From: Miscanthus floridulus
Taxonomy: Eukaryota; Streptophyta; Magnoliopsida; Poales; Poaceae
Length of the DNA stretch: 64,000 nucleotides
Assembly: GCF_019320115.1 (NCBI RefSeq)
Contig: NC_089593.1
Coordinates: forward strand, 37,859,474 to 37,923,473
Direction: 5' to 3'
The notes beneath the pieces are model-generated. The model saw nothing but the letters and a program-made list of their open reading frames with translations. It was not told the DNA's origin and ran no database searches. Made by a program: the position numbers and the translations under genes. Numbering within the stretch: position 1 is the first letter of the stretch; the number at the start of each line of letters is the position of its first letter. This document shows, in pieces, positions 44,691 through 55,532 of this stretch.

Positions 44691-47600
44691 CAGTGGAGGA
44701 AATTCCTGCTAGTGAAGTAGTCACCGCTGGTAAGTTCCTTGTTAATGATCACCCTACAGTTGTGCTCTTTGATTCGGGTGCTTCGCACTCCTTTATGAGT
44801 TCTACTTTTGCATCTAAGCATAATATGAATGTGATTACAATTGTCAAGGGTGGTTATTGTATTAGTGCTGTTGGAAATAATATCCTGACTAACCAAGTAG
44901 TTAAAGATGTAAAGATTGAGATTGGGGATCGAGAGTTCCGTATGGATCTTGTGGTTCTACCGGGGGTAGGAATTGATATAATCCTAGGAATGAAGTGGAT
45001 GAGCGGGAATGGAGTGTTGATCGATACCTCAACCTGTGTGGTAATGTTGAGGGATCCTATGGATAAGAAGGGTTTTCTAGTGCAGTTACCTCATGATATC
45101 TCTATCCACAATACCGCCAATGCTACCCTAGCCAAAGCCATTAAGGATCTACCGGTTGTCTATGAGTTTCCAGATGTCTTTCTTGATGACTTGCCTGGAT
45201 TACCTCCGGACCGTGATGTAGAATTCAAGATAGAACTCATTCCGGGTACGGCTCCTATTTCTCAAAGGCCCTATAGAATGCCACCCAATGAGTTGGCCGA
45301 GCTGAAGAGTCAGTTGAATGAGCTATTGAAGAAAGAGTTGATTCGGCCTAGTTCTTCTCCTTGGGGTTGTCCGGCTATATTTGTGAAGAAGAAGGACGAG
45401 TCTCTACGCATGTGCGTGGATTATCGCCCCCTCAACGCTGTTACTATCAAGAACAAATACCCTCTTCCTCGCATCGATATTCTGTTTGATCAGCTCTCCA
45501 AGGCTAAGGTATTCTCCAAGATCGATTTGAGGTCTGGCTACCATCAGATCAAAATTCATCCTGAAGATATACCTAAGATAGCTTTCTGTACTCGTTATGG
45601 CTTCTTCGAAGACCTCGTCATGTCATTCGGGTTGACAAATGCTCTGGCACACTTTATGTACCTGATGAATTCTGTATTCATGCCAAAATTAGATAAATTT
45701 GTCATCGTGTTCATTGATGATATCCTGGTATATTCTTAGAATGAAGAAGAGCATGCTGAACATCTGAGAATTGTTTTAACTCAGTTACGTGACAACCAGC
45801 TTTATGCTAAGTTCAGCAAGTGTGAATTCTGGTTGAATAAGATACCTTTTCTAGGTCATGTATTATCTGGTGATGGAATTTCGGTTGACCCTACTAAGGT
45901 GCAAGAAGTCCTTGAGTGGAAGGCACCTACTATGGTCATAGAAGTCCGAAGTTTCCTGGGATTGGTGGGCTATTATCATCGCCTTATCCTGGATTTCTCA
46001 AAAATTGCTAAGCCCATGACTCGACTACTGCAAAAGGACGAGAAGTTTGTGTGGACTCCGAAGTGTGAAGAGGCTTTCCACACTTTGCGGACCCTACTCA
46101 CCTCTGCTCCTGTATTGGCATAGCCTAACATCGAGAAGCCTTTTGATGTCTACTGCGATGCATGTGGCACCGGTTTGGGGTGTGTTCTTATGCAGGAGGG
46201 CTGAGTAATTGCTTATGCTTCACGCCAGCTCCGAAAGCATGAAGTCAACTATCCTACCCATGACTTAGAGCTAGCCACTGTTGTTCATGCCCTGAAGATT
46301 TGGAGACATTACTTGCTGGGTAATGTGTGCAATATCTATACTGACCATAAAAGCCTCAAGTACATCTTTACTCAACCTAAGTTGAACATGCGTCAATGAC
46401 GATGGTTAGAATTAATCAAAGATTACAACCTTCAAGTGCACTAGCATCCTGGTAAGGCAAATGTGGTTGCTAATGCCTTAAGCAGAAAGGCCCATTGCAA
46501 TTCCTTAGTTAGTGAAGACTTTCATCTGGCACACCTCCTTCATCCTGTAGTACTCCACAATATCACTGTGGATTGCTCTCTTAGAAGTCAAATTATCGAA
46601 CTCTAGAAGACGGATGTGGGTGTATTTCACATCAAGCGGAAGATGAAAGAGAAAGAGACCAAGCACTTTAGGGTCGATGACAAGGGAATTCTCTGGTTTA
46701 ATGATAGGCTTGTGGTACCCAAAGATAAAGAACTTAGAAATCAAATTATGGATGAAGCCCATTCTTCAAAATTGTCCATCCATCCTGGTAGCAGTAAAAT
46801 GTGTCAAGATCTCAAGCTGTATTATTGGTGGACCAAGATGAAGAAAGAAATCGCAGCTTACGTGGCAAGGTGTGATAACTGTTGCAGAGTCAAGGCTATT
46901 CACATAAGGCCCGGACTATTGTAGCCACTCTCTATTCCTGGCTGGAAGTGGGAAGAAATTAGCATGGATTTTATTGTTGGACTACCCACTACCAAAAAGG
47001 GTTGTGATTCCATCTGGGTTATCGTAGATCGTCTAACTAAATCTGCTCACTTTATTCCGGTCAAGTCTACCTTTCACCCGCACAATTATGCTGAGATTTA
47101 TTTTCAACAAGTGGTACGTCTCCATGGTGTACCCAAATCCATTGTTTCAGATAGAGGACCTCAGTTCACGGCTCGCTTTTGGGAGTGCTTACATTAGAAT
47201 CTTGGCACCCATCTAATCCGTAGTTCTGCCTATCATCCGCAAACATCAGGACAGACTGAGCGTGTTAATCAAATTCTTGAAGATATGCTTAGAGCTTGTC
47301 TTATCTTTTGCAAAGGCTCTTGGGAAGACTGGTTACCTCTTGCTGAATTCTCTTATAACAATAGTTATCAAGAGAGTATCAAAATGGCTCCTTTTGAAGC
47401 TCTTTATGGCCGCAAGTGTAGAACTCCTTTGAACTGGGTGGAACCCGGAGAAAGAAGATTCTATGGTATTGACTTTGTAAAAGAAGCCGAAGAGCAAGTT
47501 CAAACTATACAGAAGAATATGACTGCCGCTCAAGCTAGACAAAAGAGCTATGCTGACAAGAGAAGAAAACCTATTGAGTTTGAAGTAGGTGATCATGTTT

Positions 47601-48031
47601 ATTTGAAGGTACCCCCTATGAAAGGAGTCAAGCGTTTTGGAATTAAAAGGAGGCTTGAGCCTCGATATGTTGGACCCTACCGCATTATCAAGAAAAGTGG
47701 AAGAGTAGCATATAAGCTCGATCTACCACGTGAGATGGGAGCTATATTCTTGGTATTCCATGTGTCCCAGCTGAAGAAGTGTCTTCGTATTCCTGAGGAA
47801 AGAATAGCAACAAGGAAAGTCAACTTGAAATCTGATCTTTCTTATGAGGAAAAGCCCGTGCAAGTTCTGGATACACAAGAAAGAGTGACTCGTACATGAG
47901 TGGTTAAGTTATACAAGGTAGTTTGGAGTAATCATAGTGAACGGGATGCAACCTGGGAGCGGGAAGATTATTTAAAGGAAAACTATCCAGCTTTCTATAC
48001 TGATTGGTACGCTTTCCAAATCTCGGGATGA
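44691..48031 (+). pseudogene. Chromovirus pol: protease, RT, RNase H, integrase, chromodomain
   Basis: One frame, no frameshift. Protease DSGASHSF (44771). RT has [38 protein letters not shown] and intact FIDDILVYS (45710-45736). RNase [35 protein letters not shown]. Integrase: zinc-binding region (KMCQDLKLYYWW, CDNCCRVK) and catalytic Asp at 46967, Asp at 47150, Glu at 47258 (35 residues between the last two). Then GPYRI and VFHVSQLKK, and a chromodomain VVWSNHSERDATWERED ending at TGA 48029-48031. Stops at 45737, 46121, 46202, 46397, 46442, 46604, 46922, 47195 and 47897. These enzymes copy and insert the element. The chromodomain class is thought to steer integration to heterochromatin. Confidence 0.92.
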
Positions 48032-48040
48032 GATTTTTCT

Positions 48041-48053
48041 AAGGGGGGAGGGT
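48041..48053 (+). other. Polypurine tract of chromovirus
   Basis: AAGGGGGGAGGGT directly abuts the 3' LTR (TGTAACACCC at 48054). It primes plus-strand DNA synthesis. Confidence 0.9.
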
Positions 48054-51027
48054 TGTAACACCCTAGGTGTTTGGCTTCTACTAATTGCATGTTATTTCAT
48101 AAACATGTGCATTATCCATGTCATCATGCCATTATCATTGAAACATACGTATGCAACATTTTAAATTGTATGTGTTTCATGCTTGATTGCTTAGAGTGGT
48201 AGTAGTGCAACATGGGAATGCAACATGAAACTCTCATACCTTGAAACATGGCAACATGGTAGTAATGTGACAAGTATAGGATAACAACAAGGTCATGCAA
48301 CATGTGAAACATTGTATTGAAACATATGAATGAATTGCTTGTTTTAATTGCTGTATCACATGTGATCATTAGAAGTGGTATAACAACTTTGTAAAGTGGT
48401 TGATCATGGTCTAATACACCTTAACTACACTTAGGGTAATTGTTTGGACATTGTTCATGTGGACCAAAATGACCAAATTGCCCTTTAGGAGAGGTTTGAC
48501 TTTTAATGACCCTTAAAGTGACACTGTTTGACTGATTCAAAAGACCAACTTGGAAGCTTTGCATGGTTGTGCACTCTTTACAAAAGTTGTAGCAAATTTA
48601 TTATGGAACAAAAGTCTCCATATGATCATTTCATGAAAATGTCTAGAACATGCTCAAACATGGCCCACAAGTCTGAAGTACATGCTGATTTCATACTTAG
48701 CAAATTTTTCTAAGTCCTAAGTGAAGTACAGTTTCTTGAGCTGATGTTTCGAGCACTGTATCTCACTAACCAAGCCAAACTAGCTCGAGCTCCAATTAGC
48801 AAACTTGTAGTACTCACGTAGGTCTCCAACTTTGTTAACTACAAATTAACCCAGATCGTCACGGTTTGAGAGATCCATCATGGTTAAGTTCGTCTGTCAG
48901 TCGGGTCATGTGATGTCTGAATCGCCGTTTTCATAAATCGGTCAGTGACCGTCATGGCCGACCGGCTTAGAGGCTTGACGCCGCATGTCCGCCACTTGTC
49001 GCCGGCCTTTTGTCGCATAGGCCATGCGCCGCGGACGCCCTGGCACGGCCAGCCACGTCATGAAGCACCCCAGCGCCTTCCCACCGAGTCGCTGCTCCAT
49101 TTGCATTTCCACCGCGCGCAGCAACAGAACCGCAGCCGTCCGCCATTGCCAGCCGCACCTTTGCCTTCGCCTCGCTTGCTCACCTTCGCAAAAATGCATT
49201 GCCCAGCTCGTCGGTAGCTTCGCCGTGATCCCCTCTACCACCTCCACCGTTCAATCGAGTCATTCGAGCTAGGGTAAGGGCGTATTCGCCGTTCTCCCCA
49301 CCGCAGCCATGGCGGGAGTTCGCCGGAGTTAGTGCTCCACGTGGCCAGCTATCCTCGCACCGTTCCCATCCCCTCCTCTGCCTCGCGCTAGGTCATAGGA
49401 ACATCTCCGAAGCTCGTAGAGTCACCGTTAGGGGCTGTGTCACCGTCAGTTCACCGGAGCCGGCCATGCCGTGGCCGTGCGCCGCCGTGTCAGTCGCCAA
49501 CCCCTCTAGCCGCTACCATAGCACCGATTGAGGTCACCACTAGATGCGCATGGTCATGGCGAACGTCGTAGCGTAGATGGTTTCACCGGAGGAGCCACCG
49601 GCGGCGAGTTGCGCCGTCGTCGTCCTTCACTCCCCTGTCTGTCTCGCTGACAAGCGGGGCCCGTTCGTCAGTCTCCGACGTGGAGGCGGGAGCCAGCCTG
49701 GGCCGCGCCGAGTGGCTGAGCCGCTTGCGCCGCGTCTTGGGCCACGCCTGTGCGCTCGCGGGCCGCCGTTTCTTGGGCTGGCCCAGTAGCTGTTAGGATT
49801 TCTATTTTGTTTTGTTTGATTATTTCACAGATTTATGTACATATTCAAAAATATGTAGCTCTTAGATGGTAGATCCAAATGATGTGGTTCTAATTTTGTT
49901 GAGTTCCTAGTAATGTCTAGTATTTAATAAAAATATTATATGTGCACATGTTTTAGAAATTTTGGATCAATTAAATAGGACTTTGAAATGTGTTTTTGGC
50001 TACATGCAAACTTGTTTGAATTTTATCTTGAGTTTCTGTGGTCCAAAAATTATGAAATTTTGTGGGTAGTCTATTATTGCTTATTAGAAGCTCAGGTTAA
50101 AATTTCAGAGCTAGTGCATGTGTAGTTTTTAAGTTATAGAAATTCCTTTTATTAATGGGTGGATCTTGTGTGAATTTTCATAATTTTTCTATAGATCCAG
50201 TGAAAGTAAAATTTGATGAGTGCTATTCTTATGCTAGAATGATGCTAAGAAAAATGGGAAATCTGTTGCTTGACACTTTTTAATAAGGTTTCCTAATTAT
50301 GCTCAAATTAGACATGTCATCTGTTATTTTGGATACAGCAAGTTATGTTTGCCCAATGGCTTTGAAATTTTTATGGTAGTCTATGTGCAGCAGGAGATAG
50401 CTACTGTAATCTTTGTAGATTTTTATGAATAGTTTTACTATATATTGCTTAAATCACCTAATTAACTAAATAAATTGGAAAAGGATATTAAATAATTTAT
50501 TTAGAAGTTGACACTATACTTTCTGATGTTTCTTAGGTATGAAAAACAAGTTGGTAAACTTGGTTTGAGCAAATTATGCTTTTGCACAATCATTAAATAA
50601 TTAAGTTAGTAACCCTGTCATTTCTGGATAGATTCTAGGTTTGCTGGAAATTGATTTGGTTAACATAAGAATCATGCTTTGGTGTTTACAAATGTTTTGT
50701 AGAGAATTTCATAAGCTTTCCAGAATGTCCTCCTACAAGTCATTTGGATTTGTATAACTCTTGTTGTGATTTAATTACGGGAATACTTGTATGCATATAA
50801 AACTTTAAATGTTAAATTATGTATACCGTTACTATTTCTAAGTTGTGGTAATGTTCCTAGGTGTTAGGCCTTTAACCGAAGATGAGCATCTTTATCTTAG
50901 GTTATGCAAGTTAGGTAAGTTGATCTTGTTCTTTAAGTTAAGTTAGATACATGCTTAAAGTGATTTGAATAGGGCTAGTCTTACTCGGTAAACGAGTGTC
51001 CAGTGATGTTTTCGGTAAACACTTACT

Positions 51028-51285
51028 GTGATTCATTCCTTATGCATCCATGGTATTTATCTTTTGCATTGGCATGCAATAGGTGTACCGGAAGAAGTGA
51101 CCCTGCTGGAATTCGAGGAACTGAGCGAGCAGCAGCAGCCGACGCCGGAGTTTCAGGAGGAGCAGCCTTCAGGAGAAGTGCCAGACGAGGTCGCCGTTGA
51201 GTGCCCGGATCACCATCCTTGCAACTTTGTGAAAGGCAAGCCCCGGAGCATATTAAGCCTTCTAATTTCCGAAATGCAGTTATAG
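51028..51285 (+). CDS. LTR-embedded conserved peptide (most intact copy)
   Basis: Open without stops from upstream of 51028 to TAG at 51283-51285. The conserved part starts after an acceptor-like TGCAATAG (51075-51082): VPEEVTLLEFEELSEQQQ, acidic Gln/Glu middle, then VECPDHHPCNFVKGKPRSIL. The two solo LTRs in the window, which are far diverged at the DNA level, keep the same peptide blocks, with nearly all codon differences synonymous. It may be an internal exon, since the leader donor at about 49273 lies 1.8 kb upstream. Function is unknown and the true N-terminus is not determined. Confidence 0.6.
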   Translation: MIHSLCIHGIYLLHWHAIGVPEEVTLLEFEELSEQQQPTPEFQEEQPSGEVPDEVAVECPDHHPCNFVKGKPRSILSLLISEMQL

Positions 51286-51426
51286 CATTATTATTACATA
51301 TATTGTTGCATTAAGTTTAGGAGTTGGATGCAAACACTTGCTGCATTGGTTATCCGATCCTTGTCTAGATATTGTAACCCTAAATCCTATGTAGCTCAGG
51401 CTCGTGTAGTGCTTAGCCCTGCTTAA

Positions 51427-51690
51427 ACACGGTAGCAGTCAGGTGATTTCCTATCACCTGCGAGATATAGGAAGATACACGTGGCACGGTTGGCTATATT
51501 TGCTATCGTGGAAAAGAACCAGTCTTAATTTGAAATTAAGACTGGACGGAGGCTTGCCGGTGTGCAGTGACTCCATCTGCGTCGCTTAAGGACTGATTCT
51601 TGGAGCCTTTCCTGTTCATGTTGAACGCATGCCTCTCTCTTAGTTGGCCGGCCTGAAGACCGACCGCGAAGCCGAGTAGCTCAACTCAGG
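51427..51690 (+). other. Conserved structured block in giant LTRs
   Basis: Contains CAGGTGA/TCACCTG (7-bp stem), GAGATATAGG, then CACG...CGTG enclosing GTTGGCTATATTTGCTAT, and further on AAGCCGAGTAGCTCAACTC. The equivalents at 40614-40870, 6170-6480 and (minus) 17690-17960 keep these blocks while surrounding sequence has diverged, with several stem changes to G-U pairs. Candidate RNA structure, for example packaging or processing. Confidence 0.5.
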
Positions 51691-52247
51691 CCGGGAGTCG
51701 ATAAGTATAAAGTACGCCTCGGAAGGGAGCCATAGGCGTGAGCCCAAGGGCAGGTGATTTAAAAGTCATGATCGTCCTGGCAGAAGGGTAATCCCTAAGA
51801 GCGCTGGCGCTGATCGAACCCGCGAATTTGGTTCCTGAGTTGTCCCAAAGGTAACCCACGGCTACCCTTGCTAAGTATGCCAGGGTGAGAGTTAGGAATA
51901 CCCCCTCAGCTGAGTTGTAATTCGATTCGAGTCGCCGTCTCTCCCGGTTAGTGAGAACTTGACGGGCTTATCTCCAATGTAGATACACTTAATAACATAA
52001 TGGTTCAGAAATGATGATATGATGATGACAGCCTTATTATACCTGCTATGGTTAATACTATTTGCTCCTAATAAGTGAGTGCTCTAGTACAGGTGCTAAT
52101 CTAGTGGACAGGTAAATAATGATAAGCTTGATGCTAAGTTTAAATTGGTTACTATAATCGTAAGCTCTTTTATGCAACTGTGTCAAGCTAGCCTACCTGA
52201 AAAGCCTTGCATAATCCTTGGTGTCTTTAATTTCTGGTTTTTGATGG

Positions 52248-52302
52248 GTAAGTCTAGCTGAGTACCTTCTCGTACTCAGGGTTTATCTCCCACCTGTTGC
52301 AG
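52248..52302 (+). other. Conserved 55-nt GT-AG unit (3' LTR)
   Basis: GTAAGTCTAG, stem CTGAGTAC/GTACTCAG, ending CCTGTTGCAG, followed by ATGACCAGTTCTAC. That ATG opens a 35-codon frame kept in both chromovirus LTRs (one TAG in the 5' LTR). Confidence 0.6.
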
Positions 52303-52738
52303 ATGACCAGTTCTACTTTGGTTGCTGCAAGTACTGCCTTCTCCCAGCTGGGGATGAAGACTAGACCATTGGGCGTGGTCTCTACTAGTTCTCGTACCTG
52401 ATAATGCTTTTGTGGGACATGACTCAGACTTGGCAATGTATTTGAAAACCATGATGTTTTGTACTAAACTATGTTGCTTCCGCACACTCAAACTTGGTTT
52501 GTAATATTCTATTTCAACTCTGATGGATGTAATCTGAATGCTACTTGTGAAAAGTTGTAACGGATGATGTGTTGTGTTGAATCACTACGATCTTGGTTTG
52601 TATGTCGAGAGTTGGTTGAAATCCTTCATGATTTCCGGACTACCGGGATTATGGGAGCTTAAGTATAGGAATTTGATCGCTTCGGTGATTGTTTTTGTAC
52701 TTACGTTCTTATGATTTGGTCGGTTCTGTTACAAGGAT

Positions 52739-53811
52739 CTCTTACTCTATGTCACTGCAACGACCTAAGTGGTCAGTGCTGCCGTAGTAGTAGAGAGGCA
52801 GGAAGAGGGGCATGCCCTACCCTTCCAATGACCTATCTACTTCATTAGTGAAGTGCTCTCTGAGACCAAAACACGATACCCCACATCCAGAAGTTGATCT
52901 ACGCCATAGTCTTGGCTCGGCGCAAGCTGCGTCACTACTTTGAGTCTCACCCAGTGACCATGGTGTCATCTTTTCCCTTGGGAGAGATAATCCATAACCG
53001 GGAGGCTTCGGGTAGGATAGCCAAGTCGGCCGTCGAGCTCATGGGGGAAGCCTTGACCTTTGCACCTCGGAAAGCAATAAAGTCTCAGGTCTTGGCTGAT
53101 TTTGTAGTAGAGTGGACCGACACCCAGCTGCCACCAGCTCAAATTCTGACGAAGTGCTGGACCGTGTACTTCGACGGGTCCCTGATGAAGACTAGGGTAG
53201 GCGCGGGTCTGCTCTTCATCTCGCCCCTTGGAGTACACATGTGCTACATGGTTCGGCTCCATTTCGCTGCCTCCAACAACGCAGCTGAATATGAGGCCCT
53301 CATCAATGGCTTGCAGATCGCCATCTAACTTGGAGTACGGCATCTTGACATCCGGGGTGACTCGTAGCTCGTCATCGATCAAGTCATGAAGGAGTCAAAC
53401 TACCTCGACCCCAAAATGGAGGCATACTGCAAGTTGGTACACTGCCTGGAAGACAAGTTCGACGGTCTTGAGCTCAACCACATCGTGCGGAAATACAATG
53501 AGGTCATGGACGAACTAGCGAAGATGGCCTCAGCACGGGCTCTGGTCCCCCCAAACGTCTTTGCCAGGGACCTCCACAAGCCCTCCATTGACTACGCCTT
53601 GGCAGCAGAAGAGGGCCCACCGGCCAAAACCACCATGGGGCTCGATGCCCCCTCTACTGCCGAGACTCTCTCGACCAAGCCCAAGGTCATGGAAGTCAAC
53701 ACCGAGCCTCCCCAGACCGACCAGGACGCAGACTGGCTAATCTCGTTCCTTGATTGGCTTACTCAGGGAGAGCTTCCCAGCGATAGGACCAAAGCCCGAC
53801 GACTTGCGTGA
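52739..53811 (+). pseudogene. Tat element RNase H region (after the chromovirus)
   Basis: Resumes the host pol frame with LLLYVTATT and the eroded first RNase H. From 52894: LRHYFESHPVTMVSSFPLGE, SGRIAKSAVELMGE, then the second RNase H typical of Tat: WTVYFDGSLMKTRVGAGLLF, NNAAEYEALINGLQIA, GDS and VRKYNEVMDELAKMAS. Stops are TAA 53326, TAG 53365 and TGA 53809. RNase H removes RNA from RNA-DNA hybrids during replication. The extra archaeal-like RNase H supports the Tat assignment. Confidence 0.85.
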
Positions 53812-54963
53812 CAAGCCAAAACTTACGATGGCAAATTATACAAGCAAAGTCCCTCCGGTGTCCTCCAACGATGCATCACTACCAAGGCAGGTCAAGCCCT
53901 ACTTTGGGACTTGCATGTAGGGGCCTGCGGGCACCATGCAGCGCCTCGAACGCTCGTCGAAAACGCCTTCCGCCAGGGGTTCTACTGGCCAACGGTAGTT
54001 GCCAACGCCACCAAGTTAGTACGCTCCTGCGAGGGATGCCAGTACTATGCACGGCAGACACATCTCCCGGCCTAGGCCCTCCAAACCATTCCCATTACAT
54101 GGCCATTTGTCGTATGGGGGCTCGATATGGTCGGGCCTCTGCAAAAGGCCCCCGGGGGCTATACCCATCTACTAGTAGCAATCGATAAGTTCTCCAAATG
54201 GATCGAGGCTCGTTCGATCAATTGAATCAAATCCGAGCAAGCAGTGCTGTTCTTCACTGACATTATCCATAGATTCGGGGTCCCTAACACCATCATCACC
54301 GACAACGGGACATAGTTCACCGGCAAAAAATTCTTGACGTTCTGCGACGACCACCACATCTGTGTGGCCTGGTCGGCCGTAGGACACCCAAGAACCAATG
54401 GCCAAGTAGAACGTGCCAACGGCATGATCCTACAAGGTGGCCTCAAGCCAAGAATTTACAATCGGTTGAAGAAGTTTGGCAAGAAATGGCTCGCCGAACT
54501 CCCATCGGTCATCTGGAGCCTGAGGAACACTCCAAGCCAAGCCACGGGGTTCACGCCTTTCTTCCTGGTCTATGGAGCCAAGGCCATCCTCCCCACTGAC
54601 TTGGAATATGGTTCCCTGAGGCTATAGGCCTACAACGAACAAAGCAACCGCACCACCCGCGAGGATGCCCTCGACCAACTGGAGGAAGCCCGAGACGTCA
54701 CGCTGCTGCACTCGGCCAAATATCAGCAAACCCTATGGCGCTATTAGGTCCGGCACATCCAAAGCCAAGACTTGAAGGTAGGCGACCTGGTGTTGAGGCT
54801 GACGCAGAGCAACAAGGGTCGCCACAAGCTGACCCCACCATGGGAAGGACCGTACATCATCACCCAAGTGCTGAAGCCTAGAACCTACAAGCTAGCCAAC
54901 GAGAGGGGCGAAATCTTCACCAACGCTTGGAACATAGAACAGCTACGTCGCTTTTACCCTTAA
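53812..54963 (+). pseudogene. Tat element integrase
   Basis: Zinc-binding region GACGHHAAPRT...SCEGCQYYARQTHLP. Catalytic core: LDMVGPL with Asp at 54124, ITDNGT with Asp at 54301, and GQVERAN with Glu at 54409, a DD35E spacing. Then WSLRNTPSQATGFTPFFLVY and the C-terminal GDLVLRL...GPYIITQVL, ending RRFYP at TAA 54961-54963. In-frame stops at 54073, 54223, 54313, 54625 and 54745. There is no chromodomain, as expected for Tat. Integrase would insert the DNA copy into chromosomes; this copy is inactive. Confidence 0.88.
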
Positions 54964-55532
54964 ATTTCCAAGCATTGTATATATCATTTCACAGAATACA
55001 ATTGAGAAGCATTCTTTAGTTGTTCTAATTTTTTGAGAACCCCCCCCCCTCGAGCCCATCGTGGGTCTTGGCAATACGATAACACTGTAAGGGAGACTCG
55101 GCTCTGCCTCCGTAGAACCAAGCCTCCCTCAAGGGCTAGATGGGGACTCCCCCCTAAGTCCCACGCACCATTTTTTAGTCATTTTTGAAAAAAATCCTAC
55201 GCCAAACCCTCTAGCACGCTCTAACAAATCAGTTGCAAAAAACCCAAGGACCAAAGGCCTGTCTCAGGGCCGGAAGGCCGGTAGAGTTGTGAGACAGCCT
55301 AAGCCTCCGGGCTATGGTGCTCCCTCACCACCTTTCGCCCAGGGGACGGCTTAGGCTACAAGGAAGTTTTTTGTGAAGAAATCTGATCAGAGACAACAAA
55401 AGGGTAGAGTCTCAGAAATACAAGACAAATGATTAAGAAACACGAGTACTTTAAAAGAAAGGCCTCGACGGCCACAAGCGTTACGATACAAAGTGAATTC
55501 TTATTCTATTTACATGGCCTCTTAGGCCTAGG
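54964..55532. other. Tat spacer between pol and antisense gene
   Basis: No coding signal. Contains a C10 run (near 55041) and GGCCTC-rich stretches. The convergent 3' ends of pol (+) and the antisense gene (-) both point into it. Confidence 0.5.

Larger units (their letters stand above)
37838..52733 (+). mobile_element. Tekay/Del-like chromovirus (Ty3/gypsy), nested in Tat pol
   Basis: 14.9 kb: LTRs 37838-41910 and 48054-52733, primer site, an extra ORF with H3-like N-terminus, gag-pol in one frame, chromodomain and polypurine tract. The flanks AGGCC (37833-37837) and AGGAT (52734-52738) are an imperfect target duplication. The split reading frame of the host Tat pol (IRDEA / LLLYVTA) confirms the insertion point. 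The LTRs differ by few substitutions plus one 0.6-kb deletion, so it is much younger than its host element. Fourteen in-frame stops make it non-autonomous now. Confidence 0.93.
48054..52733 (+). repeat. Chromovirus 3' LTR (complete)
   Basis: TGTAACACCC...GTTCTGTTACA, 4680 bp. It consists of an AT-rich start, a GC-rich block (48895-49790) that looks like promoter plus leader with donor-like GGGTAAGG near 49273, an AT-rich middle, the conserved peptide segment, conserved hairpins (51427-51690) and the GT-AG unit. It keeps the 619 bp that the 5' LTR lost. Confidence 0.93.

Noticed and set aside
37838..52733. Two separate solo LTRs rather than one chromovirus
   Set aside because: A primer site, ORFs, integrase and polypurine tract lie between the LTRs in the correct order, and the host pol frame joins across the outer ends.
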